Part shown: positions 51,889 to 61,300 of the stretch, one piece after another
How the letters are laid out: each line of letters begins with the position of its first letter
Numbering within the stretch: position 1 is the first letter of the stretch
Program-made: the position numbers and the translations under genes
The notes under the pieces: generated by a model
Told to the model about the DNA's origin: nothing
Seen by the model: only the letters and a program-made list of their open reading frames with translations
The model's database searches: none
Assembly (NCBI GenBank): GCA_035940775.1
Contig: DASZEN010000003.1
Location: 310,001-374,000, forward strand
From: DASQYE01 sp035940775
GTDB lineage: Bacteria; Acidobacteriota; Blastocatellia; Pyrinomonadales; Pyrinomonadaceae
DNA length: 64,000 nt
Direction: 5' to 3'

Positions 51889-53264
51889 CCACTTACTTCA
51901 TCGAACTCACTTATCTGGCGGCGTCCATACTTTTCATCCTCGGCTTGAAGGGCCTGAGTCATCCCGAATCGGCGCGGCGCGGCATGCACCTGGCCGAACT
52001 AGGCATGCTGCTCGCCATCGTCGGCACGTTGCTGCATCGCGAGATCATCAGCTACGAATGGATCATCGCGGGGCTTTTCGTGGGCTCTGCCATCGGTGCG
52101 GCGATGGCCTACTGGGTTCCGATGACGGCGATGCCGCAGCGGACGGCGCTCTCGCACGCCTTCGGCGCGTTCGCAGCCGCGCTCGTGGGCATCTCCGAAT
52201 ATTACCGTCACGGCGCTGGCCTGGGCCAATTCAAGATGTCTGCCATCGGGTTAGAGGTGATGCTCGGCGCGCTGACGACCACGGGCAGCCTGATCGCCTT
52301 CGCCAAGTTGCAGGGACTCGTGCGCGGCACTCCCGTCACCTACAAGGGACAAAATATCTTCAACATGACGCTGATGGCCGTGACCCTGGGCCTCTTCGTC
52401 TATCTGCTCTTTGTGCCGGATGCGGCGACCGCTTTCTATGTGATGGTGGGGTTGGCGTTCGTCTTCGGCATTCTGCTGGTGATGCCCATCGGAGCGGCGG
52501 ACATGCCCGTGGTGATGTCGCTTCTAAACTCCTACGCGGGGCTGGCGGCTGCTGCCACGGGCTTCGCCCTCTCGAATAATGTGCTCATCATAGCGGGCAC
52601 GCTCGACGGCTTTTCCGGCTTCATTCTATCGATACTGATGTGCCGGGCGATGAACCGCTCGATGACGAACGTTTTGTTCGGCGCGTTCGGCAGCGAGACG
52701 AGCGCCGGGGCGGCGGGCGATGGCGAGCAGGGGATGATGCGCGAAATCGGGTTGGAGGATGTCGCCGTGCAGCTCGCCTATGCCAAGCAGGTGGTCTTTG
52801 TTCCGGGTTACGGGATGGCGACGGCCCAGGCGCAGCATGCGGTGCGTGAGCTGGCGAGCATACTGGAATCAAAGGGCGTGGCGGTCAAGTATGCCATTCA
52901 TCCGGTGGCGGGGCGGATGCCGGGCCACATGAACGTGCTGCTGGCCGAAGCGAACGTGCCCTATTCGTCGCTGTACGAGCTGGAACAGATCAATCCGGAG
53001 TTTCCTTCGACGGATGTCGCCATCGTCATCGGCGCAAACGACGTGGTAAACCCGGACGCGCGCGACAATCCGAACAGCCCGATAGCAGGGATGCCGATAC
53101 TGGAAGTAGACCGCGCGCGCTCGGTCGTAGTGCTCAAGCGGGGCAAGGGCAAGGGGTTTTCAGGGCTCGAAAATCCACTCTTCTTCAAGCCCGCGACCGG
53201 GATGCTCTACGGCGACGCCAAGGATTCGCTCAACCGTCTCTTGCAGGCCGTCCAGCATGTGTAA
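51885..53264 (+). CDS. pntB: NAD(P) transhydrogenase beta subunit
   Basis: A 459-residue beta subunit. The N-terminal membrane part has about eight to nine helices (residues 3-260). The C-terminal NADP(H)-binding domain III has VVFVPGYGMATAQAQHAVRELA, AIHPVAGRMPGHMNVLLAEA, DVAIVIGANDVVNPDARDNP, SPIAGMPILEVDRARSVVVL and the final YGDAKDSLNRLLQAV. The order pntAA-pntAB-pntB is the standard three-gene form. Confidence 0.96.
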   Translation: MTTYFIELTYLAASILFILGLKGLSHPESARRGMHLAELGMLLAIVGTLLHREIISYEWIIAGLFVGSAIGAAMAYWVPMTAMPQRTALSHAFGAFAAALVGISEYYRHGAGLGQFKMSAIGLEVMLGALTTTGSLIAFAKLQGLVRGTPVTYKGQNIFNMTLMAVTLGLFVYLLFVPDAATAFYVMVGLAFVFGILLVMPIGAADMPVVMSLLNSYAGLAAAATGFALSNNVLIIAGTLDGFSGFILSILMCRAMNRSMTNVLFGAFGSETSAGAAGDGEQGMMREIGLEDVAVQLAYAKQVVFVPGYGMATAQAQHAVRELASILESKGVAVKYAIHPVAGRMPGHMNVLLAEANVPYSSLYELEQINPEFPSTDVAIVIGANDVVNPDARDNPNSPIAGMPILEVDRARSVVVLKRGKGKGFSGLENPLFFKPATGMLYGDAKDSLNRLLQAVQHV

Positions 53265-53559
53265 GGCTTTTTGCTTTTGAGGGATTATCCGAAGAGTCAA
53301 ATGGCTTTCCAGGCGCGCGGGGGTAGCTGCCTGATGCCTCTATGCTGGCCCGTCCGTAACCGCGCCGTTAACGCTTCATGCCGGGCGGGCGCAAAAAACC
53401 CCCTCTTGTCCGGCCTGATGGTCGAAACCCTTACTTTACGCTTTTGGCCTCTCCTTAATTTAACCGCCGCGACTTGGCGAACGAGTGCAAATCAGTCATC
53501 ATCGAATCATACCCACCACAGGGAACCAGGCTTTAACGTCGGGCATCATAGGAGAGAGC

Positions 53560-55242
53560 ATGCGTAGATTCTTGTTTATATGGTTACTGGCGGTCGCGCT
53601 TCTGACGCCGCTTCCGGTCTCTTACGCGCAGACGGCGGCGACGACCGGCGTCAGGAGCGTGACGATTCCCGCTCCGGCGCGCGAAAGCGCCGAGCAGATC
53701 ACGGCCAAGCAGTTGAAGGACTATCTATACTTCGTCGCCTCGGACGAGATGGAGGGACGCGACACGCCTTCGCGCGGGCTGAACACGGTGGCGAAATTCA
53801 TCGCCCTGAATCTCTCACGCTGGGGACTGAAGCCCGCCGGGGATGACGGCTCCTACTTTCAAAAGATCATCCTGCGGCGCGGCAAGCTCGATCCGGCCAA
53901 GACCGGGGCCGAGATCAGCGGTCGCAAATTCTCTCTGGGCCAGGATTTCTTCGCGGCTCTGAACACGGGGACGGCCAGCGGCCAGCTCGTTTACGTAGGC
54001 CACGGCTGGGTCATCAGGAATAAGAACATAGACGCTTATCGAGGGGTCGATATCAGGGGCAAGATCGTCGTCTTCTATGGCGGAGGATTGCCGAAGGGTG
54101 TGAGCCTCGCCGACCTGACAGGCACGCAGGGCTCGGACTGGGATACGCCTTCGGAATACGCCTGGAAGCACGGCGCGAAGGGCGCGATCATCATTCCGGA
54201 TTCCAGGGTGCTGAGCACCTTGACGGGCAGGCGGCAGGTCATGCTTGAGCAGCGCGGGCCGTTCAGCGTCGTCAATTATGAGCAGGCTGAAGCGCAGACG
54301 ACCGAGATGCCGATCATCACCGCCTCGGCTGAAATGATTAAAACTCTCTTTCAGGGAGAGAAGGTGGACGGCGCGGCGATACTCAGCGCGAGGGAGGCGG
54401 GCGAGGCGGGCGACTCTTTTGAGCTTAGCCCGGCGAAGCGCGCCACCTTTACGGTCGCCAATACCTACGACGAGACGCAGACGCAGAACGTGCTCGGCAT
54501 AGTTGAGGGCAGCGATCCCGTACTCAGGAACGAGTATGTCGCCATCGGCGCGCATTACGATCACGTCGGCGTGCGCGGGGCAGCGAGCGTCGGCGATAAA
54601 ATCTACAACGGCGCGGACGATGACGGGTCTGGAACGGTGGCGCTGCTGGCGATGGCCGAGGCTCTATCGCACGCCGACAAGCGCCCGAAGCGCAGCGTTC
54701 TCTTCATCTGGCATACGGGCGAAGAGAAGGGCCTCTGGGGCTCGCAGTATTTCACCGAGAAACCGACCGTCCCGCTCGCCTCAATCATCACCGAACTCAA
54801 CATAGACATGATCGGGAGAAGCAGGCCGCAGGGCGACGCGAACCCCGCGAACCGCGCTCTTTCGGGCCCGAACGAGATTTACGTCATCGGCTCGAAGATG
54901 ATGAGCACGGAGCTGGGCCAATTGAGCGAAGCCGTCAACAGGTCTTATCTCAACCTGTCTTTCAACTATCTCTACGACAACCCGAACGACCCGAACCGCT
55001 TCTTCTTCCGCTCGGATCACTTCAACTATGCGCGCAAGGGCATTCCGATCATCTTCTACTTCGACGGCGAACACGAGGACTATCATAAGCCAGGCGATTC
55101 GCCCGACAAGATTGATTATCAGAAGATGGAGAAGGTCGCGCGTACCATCTACGTCACGATGTTGGAGTTGGCCAACGCCAAAACGCGCCCGCGCGTGGAT
55201 AAACCGCTCTCGCCGGAAGTGATAAAAAGCAGCGGATTCTAA
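53560..55242 (+). CDS. Secreted M28 family metallopeptidase with PA-like domain
   Basis: A 560-residue zinc aminopeptidase. The signal peptide MRRFLFIWLLAVALLTPLPVSYA ends at an AQ-type cleavage site. A PA-like insert lies in the middle (about 130-330). The M28 core carries the metal ligands: His in VAIGAHYDHVGV (about 331), Asp in YNGADDDGSGT (about 352), Glu in FIWHTGEEKGLWGS (about 390), Asp in ELNIDMIGRS and the final His in FDGEHEDYHKPGDSP (about 511). AGGAGAGA precedes the ATG at 53560; the frame runs upstream but without a sensible N-terminus. It probably degrades peptides in the periplasm or outside the cell. Confidence 0.92.
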   Translation: MRRFLFIWLLAVALLTPLPVSYAQTAATTGVRSVTIPAPARESAEQITAKQLKDYLYFVASDEMEGRDTPSRGLNTVAKFIALNLSRWGLKPAGDDGSYFQKIILRRGKLDPAKTGAEISGRKFSLGQDFFAALNTGTASGQLVYVGHGWVIRNKNIDAYRGVDIRGKIVVFYGGGLPKGVSLADLTGTQGSDWDTPSEYAWKHGAKGAIIIPDSRVLSTLTGRRQVMLEQRGPFSVVNYEQAEAQTTEMPIITASAEMIKTLFQGEKVDGAAILSAREAGEAGDSFELSPAKRATFTVANTYDETQTQNVLGIVEGSDPVLRNEYVAIGAHYDHVGVRGAASVGDKIYNGADDDGSGTVALLAMAEALSHADKRPKRSVLFIWHTGEEKGLWGSQYFTEKPTVPLASIITELNIDMIGRSRPQGDANPANRALSGPNEIYVIGSKMMSTELGQLSEAVNRSYLNLSFNYLYDNPNDPNRFFFRSDHFNYARKGIPIIFYFDGEHEDYHKPGDSPDKIDYQKMEKVARTIYVTMLELANAKTRPRVDKPLSPEVIKSSGF

Positions 55243-55254
55243 GCTGATAGCGTG

Positions 55255-55279
55255 TGGAAGAGGCCCCGCGCGGGGCTTC
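55255..55279. terminator. GC-rich hairpin between convergent genes
   Basis: The 14-bp palindrome GCCCCGCGCGGGGC lies in the 60-base gap between the stop codons of the M28 peptidase and the large membrane protein. It probably serves both transcripts; there is no long U-run. Confidence 0.5.
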
Positions 55280-55302
55280 TACTGACTTCATAAGCGTTTG
55301 CG

Positions 55303-58300
55303 TCATCTCCACTCGCCGAAGCGCTCGCGCGCCGTCTCGCGTCGCGCGTGGAAGCGATTGCGTATGAGCATCAGTTGTTCGCGCCGGTACTCAAACATCC
55401 AGCCGACGAGCGCCAGGAGCGCGCCCACCGTCACCAGATAAATCTTCAAAGGAACTTGCAGCCAGTCCACGCTCGTCAGAGCGAGCGCCGCCAGCTCTAT
55501 CAAGAGCGTGATGGCTCCCAGGAGAACCGGCGCGCGCAATCTCCCCAGCATGCCGAACAACACGAGCACGAGCGATGCGCAGAGCGTCGCCAGATCGCGC
55601 GACGGCGCGGGCAGGTCGAGCAGCAAACGAAACTGTAGCGCGCGCAGCAGGAGCGGCCCCGCCAGAAGAATACTGCCCGTCCAAAAGAGCAGGCTCGTGT
55701 CGGACTCGTAATCATTCCACTCGCGCCGGAATGAGATGTAGGCCACGACGAGCAGCAGCAGGGCGACGGGCGAAGTATAAACTTCAACATCAACCAGCGG
55801 CTCAAATCCGCTGCGCAGGCACGCGAGCGCGTAAGCGACGACGCTCAAATACAACCCGGCGCGAAAGTATCGGACGCGCTCCAGCCCCTTTGAAAACAGG
55901 CTGACCAGGAATGACACGAGCGCGAGAGACCCCACGGCGACCGACGGCGTGAGCAGCAACGGATCGCTCGCTCGCAGATGTTGCGAAGCCTGTAAGAGCG
56001 CCGCCACAAAAACGAGCGCCATCGCGGCCACCGCCGCATGAAGCGCGGGCGCGGCCAGCCACTCTGCCCGGCGCGCGCGCGCCATACCTGCCACCGCGAA
56101 GAAGACCGGAACCGGAATCAGCGCAATGAGAGCGGGGAACCACTGGCCTTCCGTACCGAGCGCCACAAGGATAGTAATAAAGAAGGCGAGCGCGTGCGTC
56201 GCCGCAAAGTAGACGGGCAAATCGGTACGCCTTTCGGCGGCGCGCTCCGTCCAGTAAACGAGCGCCAGGAGCAGCACCCACGCGGCGCCGAAGCCGCCAC
56301 GGTCAAAGAGCGCGAGCGCCGTCGTAAACCAGAGTAACGCGCACAAGATGACGGCCCCGTCCATCAATAGCCGAATCGTCCCGTGGGGCGACCTGTTGGA
56401 GCCCTGCGCCTCGGCCCTTTCCGGCTGAAACCACTTCGCACATGCTTTGTTCAGGGCGAAGGCGGCGCAGATGACGCCCGCCGCGATGGGCCACGCGCGG
56501 GGCCAGACGCCTGCGCGCTGCAAGGCGTCGAGCAATGAGGCGACCGTGATGATGACGGCCAGCGAGGCCACGCTCGCACCCCTTACGGAACGCTCACGGC
56601 GGGCGCGCAAGACGCCGTAGAGAAGCGCCCCTAAAAGCGCACAGAACATCGCCGCGCGCGGCACGAAGGGCTCGCCCTCCGACAGGTATAGAACAAGCGC
56701 GACCACGCTCGCCCATAACAGAAGCAGTAGAACCTCGGCATCGGCGGTTCGCACCAGCGGTGCGACGAGCTGCGTCTCGCGCTGCTGCTCGCGGGCGACG
56801 ACGGCGACCATGTACAGCGCGAAGGGCCATGCCGCGCACAGGGCCGTAAAGAGCGTTTCGGAGCCGAGCGACGCGCTCAGGAGCGCCACCAGGAATGCGG
56901 TCGAGGCGAGGATGGCAGCCGTATGGCCGAAGACGTGCTGCGCCGCCCGCTCGCAGAGTCGCGGCGAGCCGAGGGCCACGAACGCACATGCCAGCAGGGC
57001 GAAGCCAGCGCTCTGCTTGACGGTGAAAGCATCCGCGCCAAGCAGCGCGGCGAAAGCGACCGGCACGAGCATCGCGCCGAGAATCACGCTCGACAGGTAG
57101 AGCGCTCTGACCAACTGCGAATCCTGCGCGCGACGTGCCGCCAGAGAGACGCCGAGCGCGGCGGCCGCGAGCGCCAGAATCCGGGCGGCCGCCGAAAGGC
57201 GCAGCCCGTCCGTCGTCAGAAACAGAGTCCAGAAGAGGGCGAGCGCACAGAGCGCGTAGAACAGGACGCGCCGCCGCGCGTCTATGTAGCGGCCCGTGAA
57301 CCACGCCACGTAGGCGAAGCCCGTGAACAGGATCATCGCCATGCTCGAATCGTAACCGCGCGCGCGCAGCCTGAATATTCCGTCGTAAAGAGAGAGCGAT
57401 GGGCCCATGCGCAGCGGCATGTAGAGAAACGCGCAGAAAAAAGCGCAGGCGAGCGCCGCGCGCACAAGCGGCTCGCTCCACAACTCTGCGCCCCAGCGCC
57501 CGACAACGCTCGCACTCCTTTCAGTCTCCGCTTCATCCTCGACGGTTGGTTTAGCCGCTTCGCCCGCCTCCGCCGCGCTTTTGGGAAACGCGCGCGAGAG
57601 ATGAAGAAAGACGAGTGATGCGGCCATCAGGACGAGCGCGTAGAGACCCGGCGCATCGCGCTCGGCCACGTAGACGAGCGAGAAGCCTGTTGCCACTGTC
57701 GCCGCGCATGCCATGTAGACGTAAAGCTTCTCGCGCAGGAGCGCCGCCGTGTGCGCGTACAGCAGAGCGCAGAAGGCGCACACCACCCACGCGCGCCCTC
57801 GATTTTCGATCAATCCTGAGCGAACCAAAAACCAGAAGTTGACGGGAACCAGCAGCGACCCCGTGAGCGTCAGCGCGCGGCCCGTCAGTCTCTGCCGCGT
57901 ACGCAAGATCGTGTACCAGCCGGAGGCCGTCACAAGGATCGTCATCAACATCAGCAGCCCGGCCTGAACCAAAGGCTCCTGAAGCTTCAGGTAGAGCACG
58001 TCTCGAAGCCAGATGATAATGCCGACGACGAACATGGCCGCGCCCGTGTAGAGCAGTAAGCGCAGGGTATACGGCTCGGCCAGAGTTTCAAGGAGCGTGC
58101 GACGCGGCCTCTGTGTAAACTGCGGCGGCGCCTGGGGCCGCGCTGAAGGAAATGCTACGGATGGCGGCCGAGCGGTGGGCCCATCCGTGGAAGACGCGCT
58201 TGCAGGTCTCTTCGCGTCGGGTGGCGATGGATCCGTTTCCGCGCTCTGAGCGCTTCGCGCTTCAGGAACGCCTGAGATGGATTTATCTTTCTCCGCTCCT

Positions 58301-58557
58301 GAAGCGCGAAGCGCGCGTAGCTCGTCACGGCGTCGAGCGTAGTCACGGCTGAGCGCCACGGCCTGCGCCTCGCTGATCGCACCACTGGCCCGCCAGCGCT
58401 CCAACTCTGACAGCAGGTACATGATGGCGCGAAGCTCCGCCGCGCTCGCATCATTGCTTCGCGTTCCGCACTCCGGGCAGAAGGGCGAGTCCGGACTTAG
58501 CTGCGCGCGGCAGACCGAGCACTCTGAGTCGCTGTGTGGAACGTCTGGGAATGGCAT
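55303..58557 (-). CDS. Very large polytopic membrane protein with N-terminal zinc ribbon
   Basis: A 1084-residue protein. A zinc ribbon at the N-terminus (CSVCRAQLSPDSPFCPECGT, about residues 13-32) is followed by a helical cytosolic segment with Pro-rich linker (about 60-150), then a run of roughly thirty hydrophobic segments to near the C-terminus. The C-terminal tail is basic (FHARRETARERFGEWR). It resembles the large polytopic DUF2157/DUF2339 kind of protein only in build; I cannot assign a family or function. It starts 24 bases after the rsmI stop and is probably co-transcribed with it. Confidence 0.75.
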   Translation of the reverse strand: MPFPDVPHSDSECSVCRAQLSPDSPFCPECGTRSNDASAAELRAIMYLLSELERWRASGAISEAQAVALSRDYARRRDELRALRASGAEKDKSISGVPEARSAQSAETDPSPPDAKRPASASSTDGPTARPPSVAFPSARPQAPPQFTQRPRRTLLETLAEPYTLRLLLYTGAAMFVVGIIIWLRDVLYLKLQEPLVQAGLLMLMTILVTASGWYTILRTRQRLTGRALTLTGSLLVPVNFWFLVRSGLIENRGRAWVVCAFCALLYAHTAALLREKLYVYMACAATVATGFSLVYVAERDAPGLYALVLMAASLVFLHLSRAFPKSAAEAGEAAKPTVEDEAETERSASVVGRWGAELWSEPLVRAALACAFFCAFLYMPLRMGPSLSLYDGIFRLRARGYDSSMAMILFTGFAYVAWFTGRYIDARRRVLFYALCALALFWTLFLTTDGLRLSAAARILALAAAALGVSLAARRAQDSQLVRALYLSSVILGAMLVPVAFAALLGADAFTVKQSAGFALLACAFVALGSPRLCERAAQHVFGHTAAILASTAFLVALLSASLGSETLFTALCAAWPFALYMVAVVAREQQRETQLVAPLVRTADAEVLLLLLWASVVALVLYLSEGEPFVPRAAMFCALLGALLYGVLRARRERSVRGASVASLAVIITVASLLDALQRAGVWPRAWPIAAGVICAAFALNKACAKWFQPERAEAQGSNRSPHGTIRLLMDGAVILCALLWFTTALALFDRGGFGAAWVLLLALVYWTERAAERRTDLPVYFAATHALAFFITILVALGTEGQWFPALIALIPVPVFFAVAGMARARRAEWLAAPALHAAVAAMALVFVAALLQASQHLRASDPLLLTPSVAVGSLALVSFLVSLFSKGLERVRYFRAGLYLSVVAYALACLRSGFEPLVDVEVYTSPVALLLLVVAYISFRREWNDYESDTSLLFWTGSILLAGPLLLRALQFRLLLDLPAPSRDLATLCASLVLVLFGMLGRLRAPVLLGAITLLIELAALALTSVDWLQVPLKIYLVTVGALLALVGWMFEYRREQLMLIRNRFHARRETARERFGEWR

Positions 58558-58581
58558 AAAAATAGGAACGGTCGCGCCCGC

Positions 58582-59436
58582 TTAACCGCGCTCGCGCGCC
58601 TTCGATGCCGTCAGGCGGCGATATGCCTCCGAGCGGCTGAGGCCAAGCTCGCGCGCCGTCCGCTTGAGCGCGTCGCGCCCGCTCAAGCCCTCTTGTTCGA
58701 GCGCCAGGACGCGCGCCGCCACGTCCTCAACCGAATTTTTATCCGTCACCCCTTCGCCGATCACGTTGCGGTCTATCAGAAGCACCATCTCGCCGCGCGC
58801 CGCCTCGTCTTCGGCAAAACGCTCGGCCAGCTCCGACAATCGACCGCGCGCGATCTGCTCGTGAATCTTGGTTAGCTCGCGCACCACCACGGCCTCACGC
58901 TCGCCCAAAACCTCACGCGCGTCCGCGAGCGCTTCGCGTATGCGGTGCGGCGTCTCATAAAAGATGAGGGTCGAGGCGAGCGAGCGAACGTCCGCAAGGC
59001 GGGCGCGCCTTTGTGTGGAACGCGCGGGCAGAAAGCCGCCGAAGAAGAACTGGTCTGTCGGCAGCGCGGACGCGACCAGAGCGGCGACGAAAGCCGTCGG
59101 CCCCGGCACGGGAACAATGCGCCCGCCGCGCGCGGCCCTCTCCTGCACCAATCGAAAACCGGGGTCGCTAATGCCGGGCGTGCCCGCGTCCGCGACGAGC
59201 GCCACATCGCTTCCCTCTTCGATCAGCTCTCCGAGGTAGCGCGCTCGCTCCAGCTCATTGTGTTCGTGATAACTGACCAGCTTCGACTTGATGCCGTAGT
59301 GATCCAGTAGGACGCGCGTGCGCCGCGTATCTTCGCAGGCGATGACGGCTACGGATGCGAGCACACGGAGCGCGCGATGCGTTATGTCTTCAAGATTGCC
59401 GATGGGCGTCGCCACCAGATAGAGCGTGCCTGCCAT
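58582..59436 (-). CDS. rsmI: 16S rRNA (cytidine-1402-2'-O)-methyltransferase
   Basis: A 284-residue SAM-dependent methyltransferase. The start is the ATG at 59436, giving MAGTLYLVATPIGNLEDITH, the diagnostic N-terminus. It is followed by the conserved ACEDTRRTRVLL, SYHEHNE, VALVADAGTPGISDPGFRLV and VPGPTAFVAALVASALP motifs of RsmI (tetrapyrrole-methylase fold). The C-terminal helical domain ends in a basic helix. It 2'-O-methylates C1402 in the decoding centre, where RsmH adds N4-methylation. Confidence 0.95.
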   Translation of the reverse strand: MAGTLYLVATPIGNLEDITHRALRVLASVAVIACEDTRRTRVLLDHYGIKSKLVSYHEHNELERARYLGELIEEGSDVALVADAGTPGISDPGFRLVQERAARGGRIVPVPGPTAFVAALVASALPTDQFFFGGFLPARSTQRRARLADVRSLASTLIFYETPHRIREALADAREVLGEREAVVVRELTKIHEQIARGRLSELAERFAEDEAARGEMVLLIDRNVIGEGVTDKNSVEDVAARVLALEQEGLSGRDALKRTARELGLSRSEAYRRLTASKARERG

Positions 59437-59470
59437 AAACACATTTTCACACCAAGAGGCGTAAAAAGCG

Positions 59471-59520
59471 AAAGCTCTGGCAGGACTCAGCGCGCACGCG
59501 CTGAGTCCTGCCAGAGCTTT
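59471..59520 (-). terminator. Long perfect hairpin terminator
   Basis: A perfect 24-bp inverted repeat (59471-59494 with 59497-59520) followed on the minus strand by CGCTTTTTAC. It ends the transcript of the gene at 59557-60264 just before rsmI. Confidence 0.85.
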
Positions 59521-59556
59521 AACGCTCAACAGGCCCGAACCTGTTATACCGAAACC

Positions 59557-60264
59557 TTAGTAGGGGAAGTTTCTGATGATGTCGCCCACACGGCTTCTGT
59601 TCTGACGCCGCCGACGCTCTTCCTCGCGTCGCCGCTGTTCCTCGCGGCGGCGATAGTCGTCATTGCCATAGTAGCCATCGTTACGACCGTAGTAGCCGTC
59701 GTTGCGTCCGTAGTAAGGGTCATTGTAACCGTTGTTGCCGTAGGCGTAGGCGATCACGCGCAAGTCCTGACGAATCTGTGCCCAGTCCGAGGTGACGCGC
59801 CCATCCAGGCGGTTACGCGACATGAAATGGTCGATGCGCGAGCCGATCTGAAGCAGGCGCTGAGCCTCGCCCGCGCTCCGGTTAAGATCGCGCCCGTCGT
59901 CAAAGCGGTCTTTCAAACGGTCGGCCGCATTCTCGAACTCTCTGGCGACATCGTTGATGCGGTCTTCGCGGCGAGAATCATCGTAGCGGCTGTGGTCTAA
60001 GGCGCTGTCCAGATGATCCCTGAAATCGTCGCTGCGATCTTTGACGCGACGGATGCTGTCGCGCAAGCTGTTCCGGTCGTAGCCGTAGCGGCTATAGTCG
60101 CCATTGTTGCGGCGGTCGCGGCGATAATCACGGTCGCGCCCGTAATCGCGATTACGATTCCACGGGTCATAACTGCCTTGAGCCGAAGCCAGGATGGGAA
60201 GACATAGGGCGACGAGAGCTGCTGCAAGGATGGAAGGAATAATTCTTCTGCGTCGGTTGGTCAT
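59557..60264 (-). CDS. Secreted low-complexity Asp/Arg/Tyr-rich protein
   Basis: A 235-residue protein with a signal peptide (MTNRRRRIIPSILAAALVAL then CLPILASAQG). The mature part is very rich in Asp, Arg, Asn and Tyr. It opens with RDYGRDRDYRRDRRNNGDYS; a helical middle (about 60-160, with DHLDSALDHSRYDD and DRINDVAREFENAADRLKDR) follows, then YYGRNDGYYG repeats and an Arg/Glu-rich tail. GAGGAGA lies eight bases before the ATG. I do not recognise a family; the composition suggests a surface or periplasmic polyampholyte. Confidence 0.7.
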   Translation of the reverse strand: MTNRRRRIIPSILAAALVALCLPILASAQGSYDPWNRNRDYGRDRDYRRDRRNNGDYSRYGYDRNSLRDSIRRVKDRSDDFRDHLDSALDHSRYDDSRREDRINDVAREFENAADRLKDRFDDGRDLNRSAGEAQRLLQIGSRIDHFMSRNRLDGRVTSDWAQIRQDLRVIAYAYGNNGYNDPYYGRNDGYYGRNDGYYGNDDYRRREEQRRREEERRRRQNRSRVGDIIRNFPY

Positions 60265-60553
60265 CGTTTCGATCTCCTCACGAAATTTCTATGGAGGCAA
60301 CCGAGCTTCAAAGCACTAGCGAGGTGTCGGTCTCACCCGGTCAGCCTTCTCCATCTGAAAACGCGATGGCAAGACTTATGCCGCGCTATAGGCCGTAGAG
60401 AAAAGCGGCAAAAGAGCCCGGTTTTCGGGCGTAATGGGGCATTCAATGACCGGATTCGGCTGAGCTTAAGCGGTTGCCGGGTGCTGTCGGGCCGTTCCAA
60501 AACGTGCAGCGCGTATCGCATATCGTCAGGAATGGAGGCTGAAGGGGCTGGCT

Positions 60554-61078
60554 CTATTTCTGGCCTAGAAATCTGGTCAGGTGTTGATGAATGCGGGCTT
60601 CTGACAGCGGGGTGCGCTCTCCGCCCTTTTCGAGCACGTACCAGATGGGAGCGCCTGTCTGCCCGCGTACCAGTAGCAGTTCCTCATCAGCGCCGCGCTG
60701 GCCGAAGTGCCTGACGCGGGCGCTCGCCAGTCCGCCGCCGCGCACAAACCCGTCGCGCGGCGCACGCGGCCATCCGGCCTCGACCATCAATCTACGCACG
60801 CCCAGACTAAAAGTCAGAAGCCTTCCGACCATCGTCGCGTTGCCGACGGCGAAGCGGTGAGCATCGCCGTGCGTGATCTGGATACTGGAGCCCGCACGAT
60901 TGGCTTCGCCCGCGAGCGATTGGAAGGTAACGAACAGCCATTCGATCCCGGTTGAGCGCGCCAGGTCGTTCACGGCGCGCAGGGATAAATACTCGGCCAG
61001 GTCTGCGCGCCCCGATGCGCGCGCGCGCCGCTCCGCTTCGGCGACGACGCTCGCCCATTGTTCATCAAGCTCGCTCAA
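60554..61078 (-). CDS. Protein of unknown function
   Basis: A 174-residue protein that I do not recognise. The probable start is TTG at 61078 with GGAG seven bases ahead, giving LSELDEQWASVVAEAERRAR. The mid-region (GIEWLFVTFQSLAGEANRAG) and the later LLLVRGQTGAPIWYVLEKGG look like mixed alpha/beta. There is no signal or membrane segment. It stands alone between the secreted low-complexity gene and the divergent phosphatase gene. Confidence 0.6.
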   Translation of the reverse strand: MSELDEQWASVVAEAERRARASGRADLAEYLSLRAVNDLARSTGIEWLFVTFQSLAGEANRAGSSIQITHGDAHRFAVGNATMVGRLLTFSLGVRRLMVEAGWPRAPRDGFVRGGGLASARVRHFGQRGADEELLLVRGQTGAPIWYVLEKGGERTPLSEARIHQHLTRFLGQK

Positions 61079-61300
61079 GCGCTTCTCCGAGCCTCCGCGA
61101 AAAAGCGAAGAGGCGAAAGGGTGTCAGTCGAGGCGACCCGCAGTAGTAGTAGTAGTTGTTGTTGTTGTAGCAGCCGTGGATTGAAGCGAATCTTCTTCGA
61201 CCCCTTTTGCCTTCGCCCGTCTTTTACTCTTATCTTTGCAATGATGTTATCATGCCCGCTCGAAAAAGTTCCCCATACACCACAGGAAAAGGTGACGGAC

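Noticed and set aside
53271..53567. A 98-codon frame between pntB and the M28 peptidase gene.
   Set aside because: Composition is atypical, it overlaps the peptidase ribosome-binding site and start region, and it resembles no protein; the gap is better read as untranslated.
61142..61172. Trinucleotide run (AGT)n then (TGT)n, and similar TTG/TTGTTC runs near 47150.
   Set aside because: Simple low-complexity sequence in intergenic DNA; no array, spacer or protein context, so not a CRISPR or regulatory repeat.
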